From Streptomyces mirabilis (lineage in GTDB: Bacteria; Actinomycetota; Actinomycetes; Streptomycetales; Streptomycetaceae): a stretch of 64,000 bases of DNA. The position numbers and the translations under genes were made by a program. Under the pieces are notes generated by a model that worked only from the letters and a program-made list of their open reading frames with translations, did not search any database and had not been told where the DNA came from. Of this stretch, positions 25,076 to 33,394 are shown piece by piece (the stretch's first letter is position 1; each line of letters begins with the position of its first letter). The stretch is from NCBI RefSeq assembly GCF_039503195.1, contig NZ_JBCJKP010000001.1, positions 434,001 through 498,000 of the forward strand. The letters run 5' to 3'.

Positions 25076-25450
25076 GCCCTCCTCGGGACCAAGGGCCTGG
25101 CCGGCAAGGTCCGCCGGACAGGCCCTGGTTCGCAGCTGCGTTGGGACGTTCGGAACCATTTCGGGGACAGGACGTCGTCCCTTCCGTCGCCGACCAGCGG
25201 CGTTGGAAAGCACTTGAACCGCTGCAGAGCAGAGCCCCCTCCCGGGCATCACTGCTGCACGCCCGAACCGGCAGACGAAGCACCTCCGATGACCCCGTCT
25301 TCAGGACCGCGACCACCAGGAACTGCGTCTGGTGATCCTCCTCGCGCTGCTGGTGGGACTGTTGAACACACATGCGGGCCTCGTGGACGGCCGCGGCGTC
25401 TCTGGGCGTAGGAGTCGCCGTCGTGAGCGCATTCGCCAGCGTCGTCGCCC
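25076..25450. other. Possible membrane-protein relic
   Basis: Plus strand 25330-25440 reads VILLALLVGLLNTHAGLV in one frame and LGVGVAVVSAFASVVARVI in another, which together look like a frameshifted small membrane protein. No intact gene. Confidence 0.3.
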
Positions 25451-25453
25451 GCG

Positions 25454-25940
25454 TCATCCGGAGGTGATCGGCTCTTCTTCGACGCCCAAGTACTCGAGCG
25501 CGTCCATGTTCTCGTCACGGTCACCGGCACCGTCAACGAACAGCTCTTTGCTCGCGGCGGCGTCGACCGCCACGTAGAGATCAGCGTTCTCTCCCAGGCA
25601 GGCGCCGGTCAGGGCGATGGACGGCCGTCCGGATGCCCTGGCCTGCTTCACCGTCTCCTGGGGGCCCTTGATCAGACGCCTGGGCTTCGACCACCTGGTG
25701 TGGCACGTCATCGCGCATCAACTCAAACAAGTACGCGCCAGGCCGACTGCTTCGGTCGTGACCTCGAAGGCCGGGGCGCATACAGATACCACCGATCCGC
25801 GAGACCGCCCGCTGTCTCGTCCCACGTCGACCCGTCCGAGCCGAGACCATGCAACAGGACGACCGGCGGGCGCTCGGATCCCCCCAGGTGCGGCAGGCAA
25901 GTCGCACATCACAGACTTCGATCAGGCGTTGATCGTCCAC
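25454..25940 (-). pseudogene. Alpha/beta hydrolase relic
   Basis: From ATG 25940: MDDQRLIEVCDVRLACRTWG, then a frame change, then LRGHDRSSRPGAYLFELMRD, the typical start of an alpha/beta hydrolase up to the strand before the nucleophile. No GxSxG motif follows. The rest of the region (25454-25711) reads as protein-like sequence in another frame (RPSIALTGACLGENADLYVA) but does not complete the fold. Confidence 0.6.
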
Positions 25941-26141
25941 GTCGTCGAAACTAGTAGCGTCGACGACACGGGCTCAGGTCCCCTCCTGATCACAGAACGC
26001 CGCAACTCCGTGATCGGCAGGGCCGGCACCTGGGTTGCCGCCGGGACACACATCGCACCTGTTCGCACGACTCGCCCGGTCGCTGTAGTTGCTGCGTGCC
26101 GGGCGAGTCGCGCGCTTCTTCCCTCTGCGGTGCGCGGTCCC
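25941..26141. other. Intergenic region, nothing recognised
   Basis: About 200 bases between the hydrolase relic and the amidohydrolase relic. ACTCGCCCGGTCG at 26068 and CGGGCGAGTCG at 26102 could pair as an imperfect hairpin. No other feature seen. Confidence 0.3.
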
Positions 26142-26260
26142 CTAGTGGGCATCGGCGGGTGTGACGAGGAGGCCGCCGACGAAGATCGCGTGGCGCGTCG
26201 CTGGGGCAGTGGGCGGGGTCCCGGTCCCAGACGGTGAGGTCGGCGAAGCGGCCGAGCTTG
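26142..26260 (-). pseudogene. Amidohydrolase C-terminal fragment
   Basis: Minus strand reads LGRFADLTVWDRDP and, after a frame change, AIFVGGLLVTPADAH with stop at 26142, the classical end of an amidohydrolase-superfamily enzyme. Only about 35 codons remain; the upstream part is replaced by an oppositely oriented AsnC fragment. Confidence 0.55.
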
Positions 26261-26264
26261 TGCT

Positions 26265-26877
26265 GCGCGACCTGCCTGCGACCCCGGCCGTGCAGTCCTG
26301 GACGTCGTACGACCTGCTGAAAGTCTTTCCCGCAGGGTTTGCCTGGAGCGCGGGACTGCTGACCCAGGAGGAGTCCGCGCAGCTCTGGCCCGGCTTCGAC
26401 GCCTCCCCCGAGCCCCTGTCTCCGCTGCCGGAAGATGACGCACTCATCGATGCGCTGATCGAGGACTCCCGGATGACGTACGAGGAACTCGCCGGCCGCA
26501 CCGGTAAGACTCCACGGACCGTACGTCGCCGCCTGGACGCCCTGGTGGAGGCGCATGCCGTCCGACTGGCCACCGAAGTCGATCTCGCTCTGCTGGGAGT
26601 GCATGCCGAGGCACTGCTGTGGATCAAGGCGATGCCAGGGGCGTTGCAGGAGACCGGGCAGATCCTCAGCCGGCATCCACGAGTGCGCTTCACCGCCGCC
26701 ACAACGGGCTCCAGCAGTCTGTTGGTGGCCGTGGCCGCCGCCGATCTGAGCGCGCTCTATGCGTTCCTGACCGGCACGGTGGGGGCCATGCCGCATATCT
26801 CCGACATTGAGGTGACGCCCATTCTCACCGGCGTCAAGCGCACAGGCCTGGTACATCCCGCCGCGCTTTCGTCGTGA
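26265..26877 (+). pseudogene. Lrp/AsnC-family regulator, N-terminally truncated
   Basis: Contains one AsnC helix-turn-helix (DALIDALIEDSRMTYEELAG, RTGKTPRTVRRRLDALVEAH) and the ligand-binding domain (EALLWIKAMPGALQETGQIL, FTAATTGSSSLLVAVAAADL, ISDIEVTPILTGVKRTGLVH). Actinobacterial members of this type usually have two such units and about 330 residues; here the first helix-turn-helix and the true start are missing. The frame remains open to 26161, but that stretch is antisense to an amidohydrolase end. A shortened protein could still be made from an internal start. Confidence 0.65.
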
Positions 26878-26974
26878 TGGCGCTTTCCACTGCACGCGGA
26901 TCGGCCAGGGGCAACGGGCCCGCCGTCCCTCGCTGCGCTGCGCCGGCGCGGGGGCGCACGGAAGCCAGCCGCTC

Positions 26975-27291
26975 GCGGAGCCGGTGGCGCCGAATGCGGC
27001 GACAGCGGTGGCGAAGGACCGTCCCCGTGCCCGCGCGGTGTCAGAGGGCGTCCCCGACATCGGGCCGTCGGAGTAGCTGTCGAACGTGTCGAAGAGGAAG
27101 GGCAGTTCGACGCAGTGCGCGGCACCGAGACGGTCGGGATCCTGGGCGGGGTGGAAGTCGAACCGGTAGACGTACGTGGCGTTGCCCCCGGCGGCGTGGT
27201 GGTCGGCCATCTGCAGGGCGCCGTTGCGCAAAAGCTCATCTGGTTGCAGTGCGGTGAAAACCTGGGCGGGAGTCGCGGACGGAAGTTCGGC
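26975..27291 (-). pseudogene. Carboxylesterase C-terminal relic
   Basis: Minus strand reads ELPSATPAQVFTALQPDELL, RNGALQMADHHAAGGNATYV, YRFDFHPAQDPDRLGAAHCV and ELPFLFDTFD, the C-terminal part of a type-B carboxylesterase, including the GAAH catalytic histidine. The nucleophile region is absent; the same frame continues upstream directly into an MFS fragment. Confidence 0.65.
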
Positions 27292-27297
27292 GCCATC

Positions 27298-27429
27298 GCC
27301 GTGGAGCAGGCCCGAGAACAGCAGGAGTTGATTGGCCGTCAGCGCGTTACGCAACGGCTCCATGCCCAGCGCTCCGCCGACCGCGCCTGACCCAAGCGCC
27401 GCGAGCAGCAGGCCGTAGCCGCCGGAGCC
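27298..27429 (-). pseudogene. MFS transporter fragment fused to the esterase relic
   Basis: GYGLLLAALGSGAVGGALGM and NALTANQLLLFSGLLHG match the middle of a major facilitator transporter (about 40 codons). In the same frame it runs into the esterase relic, so a deletion joined two unrelated genes. Confidence 0.5.
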
Positions 27430-27684
27430 CTGATGCAGCTGCTCACTGGCGATCACGGGCAGCAGGGCGTCTGTCGGTACACTCACGTGGATTCGGATGC
27501 CGGTGGCGGTGGCGGTGGCGTCGAGGATCCCGTCGATGCCCTGGCGGGAGCAGGATCCCCTGCGCGGTGCGGTATCCATCCACCTCACGGCCGACATGTC
27601 GACCGCCCGCACCTCCGTCCCGGGCCGCGCGATCGACGCCGGCTCGCCCCTCTTCGGCCACGTCAACGACGCCGACTTCCGAGC

Positions 27685-27986
27685 GAGAGGCTCGACCCCG
27701 AGCAGAAGGCTGCCTGGGACAGTTTCATCCGCATGCAGGAGAAACTCATCGGCCGACTGTCCCGCCAGGTGCAGACCGACTCCAAGATGTCCGCCGCCGA
27801 CTACGTCGTGCTCGTCAAGCTCACCGAAGCCGGCGGACGGCTGCGCTTGCGATCGAAGCCGCCGCTCCCCTCCATGTCGAGCACGTCCGCCGACTCTTCA
27901 TCGACGCCCTGACGCCAAAGGAGCTCAGCACGCTCGCCCAGATCTCGAACCGCGTGCTGGAGCACATGGAGAAGCAGCCGGACTGA
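27685..27986 (+). pseudogene. MarR-family regulator lacking its central segment
   Basis: 27685-27848 reads ERLDPEQKAAWDSFIRMQEK, LIGRLSRQVQTDSKMSAADY and VVLVKLTEAGGRLRLR, a MarR N-terminus. From 27849 the match jumps, in another frame, to AIEAAAPLHVEHVRRLFIDA and LTPKELSTLAQISNRVLEHM ending at 27986, the MarR C-terminal dimerisation helices. The missing 47 codons (recognition helix and wing) are found at 28122-28262 on the opposite strand in permuted order. Confidence 0.75.
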
Positions 27987-28021
27987 CCGACGGACGGACG
28001 GGTCGACCTCATGATGAGCCC

Positions 28022-28060
28022 CCGCCCGCCGGACGCCGTTGCGTACGCGGCGTCGGGCGG
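28022..28060. other. Imperfect inverted repeat (hairpin)
   Basis: CCGCCC and GACGCCG on the left pair with CGGCGTC and GGGCGG on the right, with a three-base bulge and a loop around TTGCGTACG. It lies between the two MarR pieces. There is no T-run, so a terminator is not obvious. Confidence 0.5.
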
Positions 28061-28121
28061 AAACGGAGTCGACGGCGCGCCGCACGTCCGCGGTCCCGCG
28101 CATCGCCGAAACCGTGTGCGG

Positions 28122-28262
28122 TTCCCTGACCACCAGTCCGCGCTTGACCATCCGTGTGACCTGGTGGGACATCCGGCTCTTCTCCCACTCCACCAGATTG
28201 GCCAGTTCCAGGCCGGCCGGGGTGGCGACGATGAACGCTCCGCGTCCGTCGTCGGGGCAGTC
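28122..28262 (-). pseudogene. Inverted, circularly permuted centre of the MarR gene
   Basis: Minus strand, 47 codons: DCPDDGRGAFIVATPAGLE (28262-28206) followed directly by LANLVEWEKSRMSHQVTRMV and KRGLVVRE (28205-28122). In a normal MarR protein the order is LANLVEW...VVRE then DCPDDG...PAGLE then AIEAAAP. The two blocks are thus swapped, as expected if the segment had been excised as a circle, opened at VVRE/DCPDD and reinserted in inverse orientation 136 bases beyond the gene. No other MarR sequence surrounds it. Confidence 0.75.
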
Positions 28263-28305
28263 TACGAAGTACCCGCCTCCGAGGCCGTCAGTGGCAACCC
28301 AATGA

Positions 28306-28578
28306 TCAGCGGCACGAGAGAGCTGGCCGGTACGCGTCCTGTACGACGTCCCAGTGCTCGACGATCTTGCCCCGGTCGACCCTGAAGATGCCCTCGACGA
28401 TGACCGGTTTCGGCCCCCAGCCGGTGACACGGTCGTGAACAGCGACGAGATCACCGTCGGCGAGGACCCCGTGCATCTCGTGGTGGATGTCCGCGGCCTC
28501 ACTGAGTAGGTCGCGCAGCGTCTGAAGTCCGTTGGGCATGCTGGGGTTGTGCTTGGAGTGGCGTTGGGCAGGAGCCAT
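28306..28578 (-). pseudogene. SnoaL/NTF2-like protein fragment
   Basis: Reads HSKHNPSMPNGLQTLRDLLS, HEMHGVLADGDLVAVHDRVT and FRVDRGKIVEHWDVVQDAYR, the second half of a SnoaL-like polyketide-cyclase/NTF2 domain. The usual first 30 residues are missing and the end (PALSCR) departs from the family, so it is probably a remnant although the frame is open. Confidence 0.6.
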
Positions 28579-29553
28579 GCACGCCCGCAGTCAGCCCTGC
28601 AGGCAGTGTGAGATCCGGCCGCCCTGGGCCAGAGGCGCGGCCTCACGGCCGTCAGCCGGTTCGGCGCCCGGCTGCCCTGGTGCCCCGGGGCAGACGCGTC
28701 TCCCCGGGACACCAGAGCAGCGGCGTGCTGGAACGTCAGACGAAGTTGCACACGGTGATGGTCACGGATCCGCCTTCGGCGCTGATGGTGTACTCGCCGG
28801 GCTCGCGCCCGCAGGTCGCCGGCCCGCACCAGTTGTCGGTCAGTCCCCCACCTCAGGAGACCGAAGCGGCCGTCGGCGCGACCGCGTCAGCTCCGGATCG
28901 CTCTGCTCGGGAGCCTTCAAGAGTCCCCCGGGATCAACTCGTTCGGCGGGCAGAAGCCGTGGGGACTCCTCCGCGGACGGTGTGCTGCTGATGGCGGTCG
29001 GGCCCGTGCCGAGTCGGCGTCGCGTGGTACTCATGACGAGAGTCTGGCGCATGCCTGAAGGCCCCGGAAAACGTAGCCCGCATTGCCCATGGCGGGGATC
29101 AGGCTCGGGTACGACACGGCAGGCACGGCGCCGATCAGGATACACCGCCAGATGGCCCAGGCCTGACAGAACGGCCACAACCGACACTGCGTCTCCACTC
29201 CCGCTTCCTGTCTGGGACTCCGGACTGGGCGCCTGCCTGCCACCGGCCGGCATCTCCGCTGCTGTGCCTCGGTTTCGCCGCATCCAGCACACGGCCACCC
29301 TCATCGGGCCATGGCGCATCTGGTGCGGACGAGACCAGCGACTGCTACGTCGGCCAGCAGTACGCCCCACCGATGGAACTCCAATTGCCCGAACTCCCCC
29401 GAGCCTGTGATCGTGCGAACAGGCGCATGCCGAGCGAGACCGCCGAAGCCTTGGCTCTGGACCAGCCGACGTGTGTCGTGCCGACCCAAACCCTCGTCGC
29501 GAGACGTGGTGTGCGGAGCCATCGGCCGGTGAGGAAATGACACCGGTCTGAAA
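28579..29553. other. Stretch of unassigned fragments
   Basis: About 970 bases without a confident gene. On the minus strand, 28742-28843 encodes a natural-looking C-terminus (EYTISAEGGSVTITVCNFV and stop), and 29040-29240 reads AIWRCILIGAVPAVSYPSLI, like a small membrane protein. On the plus strand 29345-29540 reads AEALALDQPTCVVPTQTLVA. None has a complete gene around it; all are compatible with decayed coding sequence. Confidence 0.35.
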
Positions 29554-29700
29554 TTGACTTCTCCCCTTCCTGACGGAGGGGGATTCTTACGGCTCGCGCC
29601 GTGAGGGTTTCTGCTTCGTCGCCGACTGCCCGTCCGGAGTACTCCGTTGAGGTCTTACACCAGCTCCACAGACTGTCACCGCCGGTTCGGCGGCCAGAAG
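29554..29700 (-). ncRNA. Predicted omega-RNA of the intact TnpB element
   Basis: By family rules the guide RNA starts inside the 3' part of tnpB and runs through the right end. The terminal hairpin CCCCCTCC-GTCA-GGAAGGGG (29561-29582, minus strand) is followed by AG-AAG-TCAA. The guide would be the flanking 29553 down to 29534: TTTCAGACCGGTGTCATTTC. The 5' limit is a guess. Confidence 0.55.
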
Positions 29701-30780
29701 ATTGTGCGCCGCGTTCACGTCCCGGTCGTGGGTCGTTGCGCAGTCGCACGTCCACGTGCGGACGTACAGCGGCATCGTGTCCCGCAGGGTGTCGCAGGCG
29801 GAGCACAGCCCGGACGAGGGGAACCACCGGTCCACAGCGATCACCTCGCGCCCGTACCACGGGGCTTTGTACTCCAGCATCCTCCTGAACTCGCCCCATG
29901 CCGCGTCACTGATGGCGCGGGCCAGTTTCCGGTTCTTGACCATGTTGCGCACGGCCAGGTCCTCGATCACGATCGTTTGGTTTGCACGAACGAGCCGAGT
30001 GGCCAGCTTGTGCAGGCTGTCGCGGCGCCGGTCAGCGATCCGCGCATGGATCTTCGCGACCTTCAGCCGAACCCTGGCCCGGTTCGCCGAGCCCTTCTCC
30101 TTCTTCGCCGGACGACGCTGCTGCCTGGCCGGAACGGCACGGTCCCGGCGCTCGTGCCGGGGGCTGGCGATCTTCTCCCCGGTCGAGAGGGTCAGCAGAT
30201 GCTCCAGCCCGACATCGACACCGACGGCCTGACCGGTGGCCGGAAGCGGCTTGACGGACGGGTCCTCGCACAGCAGGGACACGAACCAGCGGCCCGCGCT
30301 GTCCTGCGAGACCGTCACGGTGGACGGGCTCGCTCCCCCGGGCAGCGGTCTCGACCACACGATGTCCAGCGGCTCGGTCATCTTCGCCCGTGTCAGTTTC
30401 CCGTCGCGGGAGCGGAACGCGCTGGTGGTGTACTCCGCACTCCTGCGCGACGTCTTCCGCGACTTGAAGCGCGGGTAGTTGGCCCGTTTGCCGAAGAAGT
30501 GGGTGAATGCCGTCTGCAGGTGCCGCAGCGTCTGCTGGAGCGGGACCGAGGACACCTCGTTCAGGTAGGCCAGTTCCCCGGTCTTCTTCCACGCTGTCAG
30601 CATCGCCGACGTCTGGTGGTAGCTGACCCGCTCCTGACGGGTCACCCACGCCTCCGTCCGCGCGGCGAGCGCCAGGTTGTAGACCTTCCGCACGCACCCG
30701 AACGTGCGCGACAGCTCGGCCGCCTGCGCATCCGTCGGACAGAAGCGGTACCGATACGCCCGCTTCACGCGAGTGCTCAC
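29587..30780 (-). CDS. tnpB: TnpB, RNA-guided endonuclease
   Basis: 397 residues from GTG 30780, the normal size. The RuvC catalytic set is complete: Asp189 in GVDVGLEHLLTLS, Glu273 in VIEDLAVRNMVKN and Asp354 in HDRDVNAAHNLL. Zinc-finger cysteines are Cys326/Cys329 (CSACD) and Cys345/Cys347 (CDC; the usual spacing is CxxC, so this knuckle is slightly atypical). N-terminal basic region (VKRAYRYRFCPTDAQ) fits the helical domain that binds the omega-RNA. TnpB cuts DNA matching the guide next to a transposon-associated motif and promotes retention of the element. Decayed relatives lie at 13175-13980 and 34333-35060. Confidence 0.9.
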   Translation of the reverse strand: MSTRVKRAYRYRFCPTDAQAAELSRTFGCVRKVYNLALAARTEAWVTRQERVSYHQTSAMLTAWKKTGELAYLNEVSSVPLQQTLRHLQTAFTHFFGKRANYPRFKSRKTSRRSAEYTTSAFRSRDGKLTRAKMTEPLDIVWSRPLPGGASPSTVTVSQDSAGRWFVSLLCEDPSVKPLPATGQAVGVDVGLEHLLTLSTGEKIASPRHERRDRAVPARQQRRPAKKEKGSANRARVRLKVAKIHARIADRRRDSLHKLATRLVRANQTIVIEDLAVRNMVKNRKLARAISDAAWGEFRRMLEYKAPWYGREVIAVDRWFPSSGLCSACDTLRDTMPLYVRTWTCDCATTHDRDVNAAHNLLAAEPAVTVCGAGVRPQRSTPDGQSATKQKPSRREP

Positions 30781-30936
30781 AACTCACAAACTGTCGCATC
30801 AACTAGTGGCTGTCTGCGGGAAGTTGGCCGCGAACGACGATCCGCCCTGACGGCGGATCGTCCTTCCCAGCCCTGCTCCGCAGGAGTCCGATTCCTCTCC
30901 GCCCTGAAGGGCGAAGTATCCACGGAGGGATCAGAT

Positions 30937-31254
30937 GAGACACCACCCTGCGCGCTGCGACCGCCGCGAAACCACTGATCAGCAGCGCGTCGGGGGCACG
31001 GCCGGTGAGAACCTACACCTGTGCGGATTCTCATTCGTTCTCGTTCGTGCCGGCGGATCCTCGTTGCGGTGCGCCCTGAGCGGGGACGTGTCACATTCCG
31101 GAAGGCCCTGTCGTCGTACTGCTGAGACGAACACACCGTCCAGCGAGCAGGAGACGCTCGGCGGCACCGGCTGTACCGCCGACGTGGAGGCTTCCGTCTC
31201 AGGGCGGACCGGTGTCGTTCGTGCACCGAGTTCAAGGCGATGAGGAGGAAATCG
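30937..31254. other. Intergenic region, nothing recognised
   Basis: No protein-like frame or RNA is convincing. GAGGAGGAAATCG just before 31255 is the ribosome binding site of the next gene. Confidence 0.4.
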
Positions 31255-31707
31255 ATGAGTGACTTTCAGGCCATCGCGGATCGCGTCGAGATCGAGGCGC
31301 TGCGCGGTGAGTTCACCGACGCGGTGATGATGCGCGACTACGACCGTATCGCTTTGCTGTTCACACCGGACGGCGTATGGCGTATGCCCAACATCCCCGT
31401 TGAACTCGAAGGGCAGGAGCCGATCCGCGCATGGGGCAGGCGGGTGCCGGATGTCGTGGACTTTCTTGTGCAGAACACGCACCCGGGCGTGATCCGGGTT
31501 GACGGCGACACCGCGTCGGGCCGCGCGTATATGTCAGAGGTCGGGCGTGGCCGCGACGGCCGCGGAGGGCTGAACTATGCCATCTACCATGACCGTTACC
31601 AGCGCACCGGCGACGGCTGGAAGTTCGCCGAGCGCGTCTACGAGGTCCGATACGAAGACTCCTCGCCGCTGCCCGGCTCACCACCCCGCCCGGTTGAGGA
31701 CTCGTGA
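31255..31707 (+). CDS. NTF2/SnoaL-like protein
   Basis: 150 residues from ATG 31255 with GAGGAGGA seven bases upstream. The fold signature is clear: RVEIEALRGEFTDAVMMRDY, DRIALLFTPDGVWRMPNIPV, a central variable part and YHDRYQRTGDGWKFAERVYE. NTF2-like proteins of this length include dehydratases, isomerases and polyketide cyclases; a specific reaction cannot be assigned. The frame is complete, unlike its surroundings. Confidence 0.85.
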   Translation: MSDFQAIADRVEIEALRGEFTDAVMMRDYDRIALLFTPDGVWRMPNIPVELEGQEPIRAWGRRVPDVVDFLVQNTHPGVIRVDGDTASGRAYMSEVGRGRDGRGGLNYAIYHDRYQRTGDGWKFAERVYEVRYEDSSPLPGSPPRPVEDS

Positions 31708-31939
31708 CCAGCCCACCCGGCACCCCAGCAGTCTGGGAACTACGACGCGCACCACCGCCGACTTCGCCGCAGGCTGGACGGGTGGGCTCGCCCCTCTCCA
31801 TCGCCCAGTCCGTACCAGAACTGCCCACCGGCGCGGACTGGAGCTACGAGGTGAAACTCGAAGATTCTCCAGACGCTTCGGAGGTGTCTCGAGAAGCCTG
31901 CGAAGCGGGCCCGGCCGCTCGGCTTCATTGGCGACTGCG
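31708..31939. other. Short region with a possible DNA-ligase-like fragment
   Basis: Plus strand 31800-31860 reads SIAQSVPELPTGADWSYEVK, which resembles the N-terminus of an ATP-dependent DNA ligase before the catalytic lysine. Nothing further of the gene is present. Low certainty. Confidence 0.3.
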
Positions 31940-32548
31940 TCACTTCGAGCCGTAGTACAGCTGGAGGAAGTCCTCCATGGCCGCGTTGACGCCGGCGCGG
32001 TCGCCGGTGGCGAGCAGGTCGAGCAGCAGACCGCGGACGGTGGCGAGTCCCAGCCGGGCCCGGTTCCGGGCCACGGCAGGGTCCGCCCCTGCGGCGACCT
32101 CGGCGGCCACGAGCGGTTCCAGCCAGTCGTACACGAGCCCTTCGAGGAGCGGGGCAGCCTCGGGGCGGCCCCGCAGCGCGTGCCCGTAGATTTCGAAGAA
32201 GAGCCGCTCCTGACCGGCCAGTCGAGGGTCCGTCAGCTGCTGCCAGAGGAGCCGCGCAGCATCGGCGGGTGAGAGACCGGGTTCCAGGCGGAGCCGGGAC
32301 AGCAGATCACGCTGGCGCTGTTCCGACGTCCGGACGATCTCGACGAGCAGGTGTTCCTTGCTGCCGAAATAGTGGATCAGCATGCGGTGACTGACGCCGA
32401 TCGCGGCACCCAGACCGCGCAGGCTCAGATCTGTGATGCCGTGTGCCGCGACGTAGTCGACTGCCGCGTTCACCAATTGAGCGCGCCGGTCCCCGTCCGT
32501 GCCGGGCACTGCCTCCCCCTCAGGATGTGGGCCGTCCGTATTCACCAC
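31940..32548 (-). CDS. TetR-family repressor
   Basis: 202 residues from GTG 32548 (or GTG 32545). Helix-turn-helix VAAHGITDLSLRGLGAAIGV and SHRMLIHYFGSKEHLLVEIV is typical; the C-terminal ligand domain is helical (AARLLWQQLTDPRLAGQERL, MEDFLQLYYGSK). It is transcribed divergently from an SRPBCC gene with only 46 bases between the starts, which contain two copies of the palindrome TGTACC-N4-GGTACA. It very likely represses both genes; ligand unknown. Confidence 0.9.
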   Translation of the reverse strand: MVNTDGPHPEGEAVPGTDGDRRAQLVNAAVDYVAAHGITDLSLRGLGAAIGVSHRMLIHYFGSKEHLLVEIVRTSEQRQRDLLSRLRLEPGLSPADAARLLWQQLTDPRLAGQERLFFEIYGHALRGRPEAAPLLEGLVYDWLEPLVAAEVAAGADPAVARNRARLGLATVRGLLLDLLATGDRAGVNAAMEDFLQLYYGSK

Positions 32549-32556
32549 GTCACGAG

Positions 32557-32572
32557 TGTACCAATTGGTACA
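32557..32572. promoter_or_regulatory. Operator 1 of the TetR/SRPBCC pair
   Basis: TGTACCAATTGGTACA, a perfect 16-bp palindrome between the divergent starts. Confidence 0.8.
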
Positions 32573-32579
32573 TGCCCTG

Positions 32580-32595
32580 TGTACCGTGTGGTACA
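32580..32595. promoter_or_regulatory. Operator 2 of the TetR/SRPBCC pair
   Basis: TGTACCGTGTGGTACA, same six-base arms as operator 1, centres 23 bp apart. Its last base is the A of the SRPBCC ATG start. Confidence 0.8.
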
Positions 32596-33059
32596 TGAAG
32601 TCTGTCACCGTGTCGATCGACGTACCGCAGACGCCCGAGCAGGTCTACGACTTCCTCGATGCCATGGCTCACCACGAGCGATTCACCAACCACTACCTGA
32701 CCGGATGGCGCTACAGCGGCCCCGGCCGGGGCATCGGATCGTGCGCCACGGTCACCGCCGCGCTGGGCGGCGTGAAGACCGACGTCACCATCGAGGTCAT
32801 CGAGGCCGACCCGCCGCGGCGCATCGTCGAACGGAACGTCAGCGCGGGCGGCCGACGCCTGGCCCAGGGCACCTACACCATCGAACCGCTGCGGACCGGC
32901 GGGAGTCACGTGTCGTTCACGTACGCCTGGGCCCGCGTCCCGCTCGCCGACCGTCTGCTGGGACCCGTCGTTCGGGCGACGATACGGCGCGCGAACCGCA
33001 CGGTCATGCGACGCCTGGCCACCGAGTTGGCTCGCCACGTGTCCGCTGCCGGATCCTGA
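32595..33059 (+). CDS. SRPBCC-family protein
   Basis: 154 residues from ATG 32595. The START-like/SRPBCC pattern is visible: MKSVTVSIDVPQTPEQVYDF, LDAMAHHERFTNHYLTGWRY, and VSFTYAWARVPLADRLLGPV before a C-terminal amphipathic helix. Such proteins bind hydrophobic ligands in a deep cavity; ligand unknown. No ribosome binding site precedes the ATG; the operator palindrome occupies that place, so the mRNA may be leaderless. Regulated by the divergent TetR gene. Confidence 0.85.
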   Translation: MKSVTVSIDVPQTPEQVYDFLDAMAHHERFTNHYLTGWRYSGPGRGIGSCATVTAALGGVKTDVTIEVIEADPPRRIVERNVSAGGRRLAQGTYTIEPLRTGGSHVSFTYAWARVPLADRLLGPVVRATIRRANRTVMRRLATELARHVSAAGS

Positions 33060-33184
33060 CGTCGGCACATGTCCGTTCTTCTGCCCGACGCAGGACCCGG
33101 GGCCCGTGGCGGACTGACGCCCGAGGCGGCACAGCGGAGAGCATCGGTGACAGTCTTCTTGCACCCCTGACGGGTGGACAGCAG

Positions 33185-33320
33185 ATGGCGGGCCCGCCGC
33201 CCTGCCGCCGCAGTCGGCGAGGCGGTCGGGAGTGCCGAACACCGTCACGTCTCCGCAGGTCGCGGCCGCGAACTCGGCGCCCAGGATGGGGCTCACACTC
33301 GGCAGGCCGGTGATCACTTG
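33185..33320 (-). pseudogene. IS110-family transposase fragment
   Basis: FQVITGLPSVSPILGAEFAA and ATCGDVTVFGTPDRLADCGG match the IS116/IS110/IS902 C-terminal domain (helix-hairpin-helix plus the serine region). About 45 codons only. It lies between the SRPBCC gene and a TetR relic. Confidence 0.7.
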
Positions 33321-33394
33321 AAAGGTGTGACGGTCCCGGAAGGGAGTGACGGTCGCCCTCCAAGGGTGGCCGCAAGACGCACGCCGGGCGGGTC

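Larger units (their letters stand above)
29554..30936 (-). mobile_element. TnpB-only IS605/IS1341-type element, apparently intact
   Basis: Comprises a full tnpB, a right end with terminal hairpin and TCAA at 29554-29557, and a left-end region (30781-30936) containing the hairpin GATCCGCC-CTGAC-GGCGGATC at 30838-30858. The left region is shared almost base for base with 13981-14135, which helps define the element. No TnpA (Y1 transposase) gene is in the window, so mobility would depend on one elsewhere. Confidence 0.75.

Noticed and set aside
25990..27666. Single 558-residue minus-strand protein
   Set aside because: The frame is a chance concatenation of MFS and esterase fragments and antisense of the AsnC relic.
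28022..28060. Integron attC site explaining the circular excision of the MarR segment
   Set aside because: The imperfect palindrome lacks recognisable R boxes (GTTRRRY/RYYYAAC) and no integron integrase is in the window.
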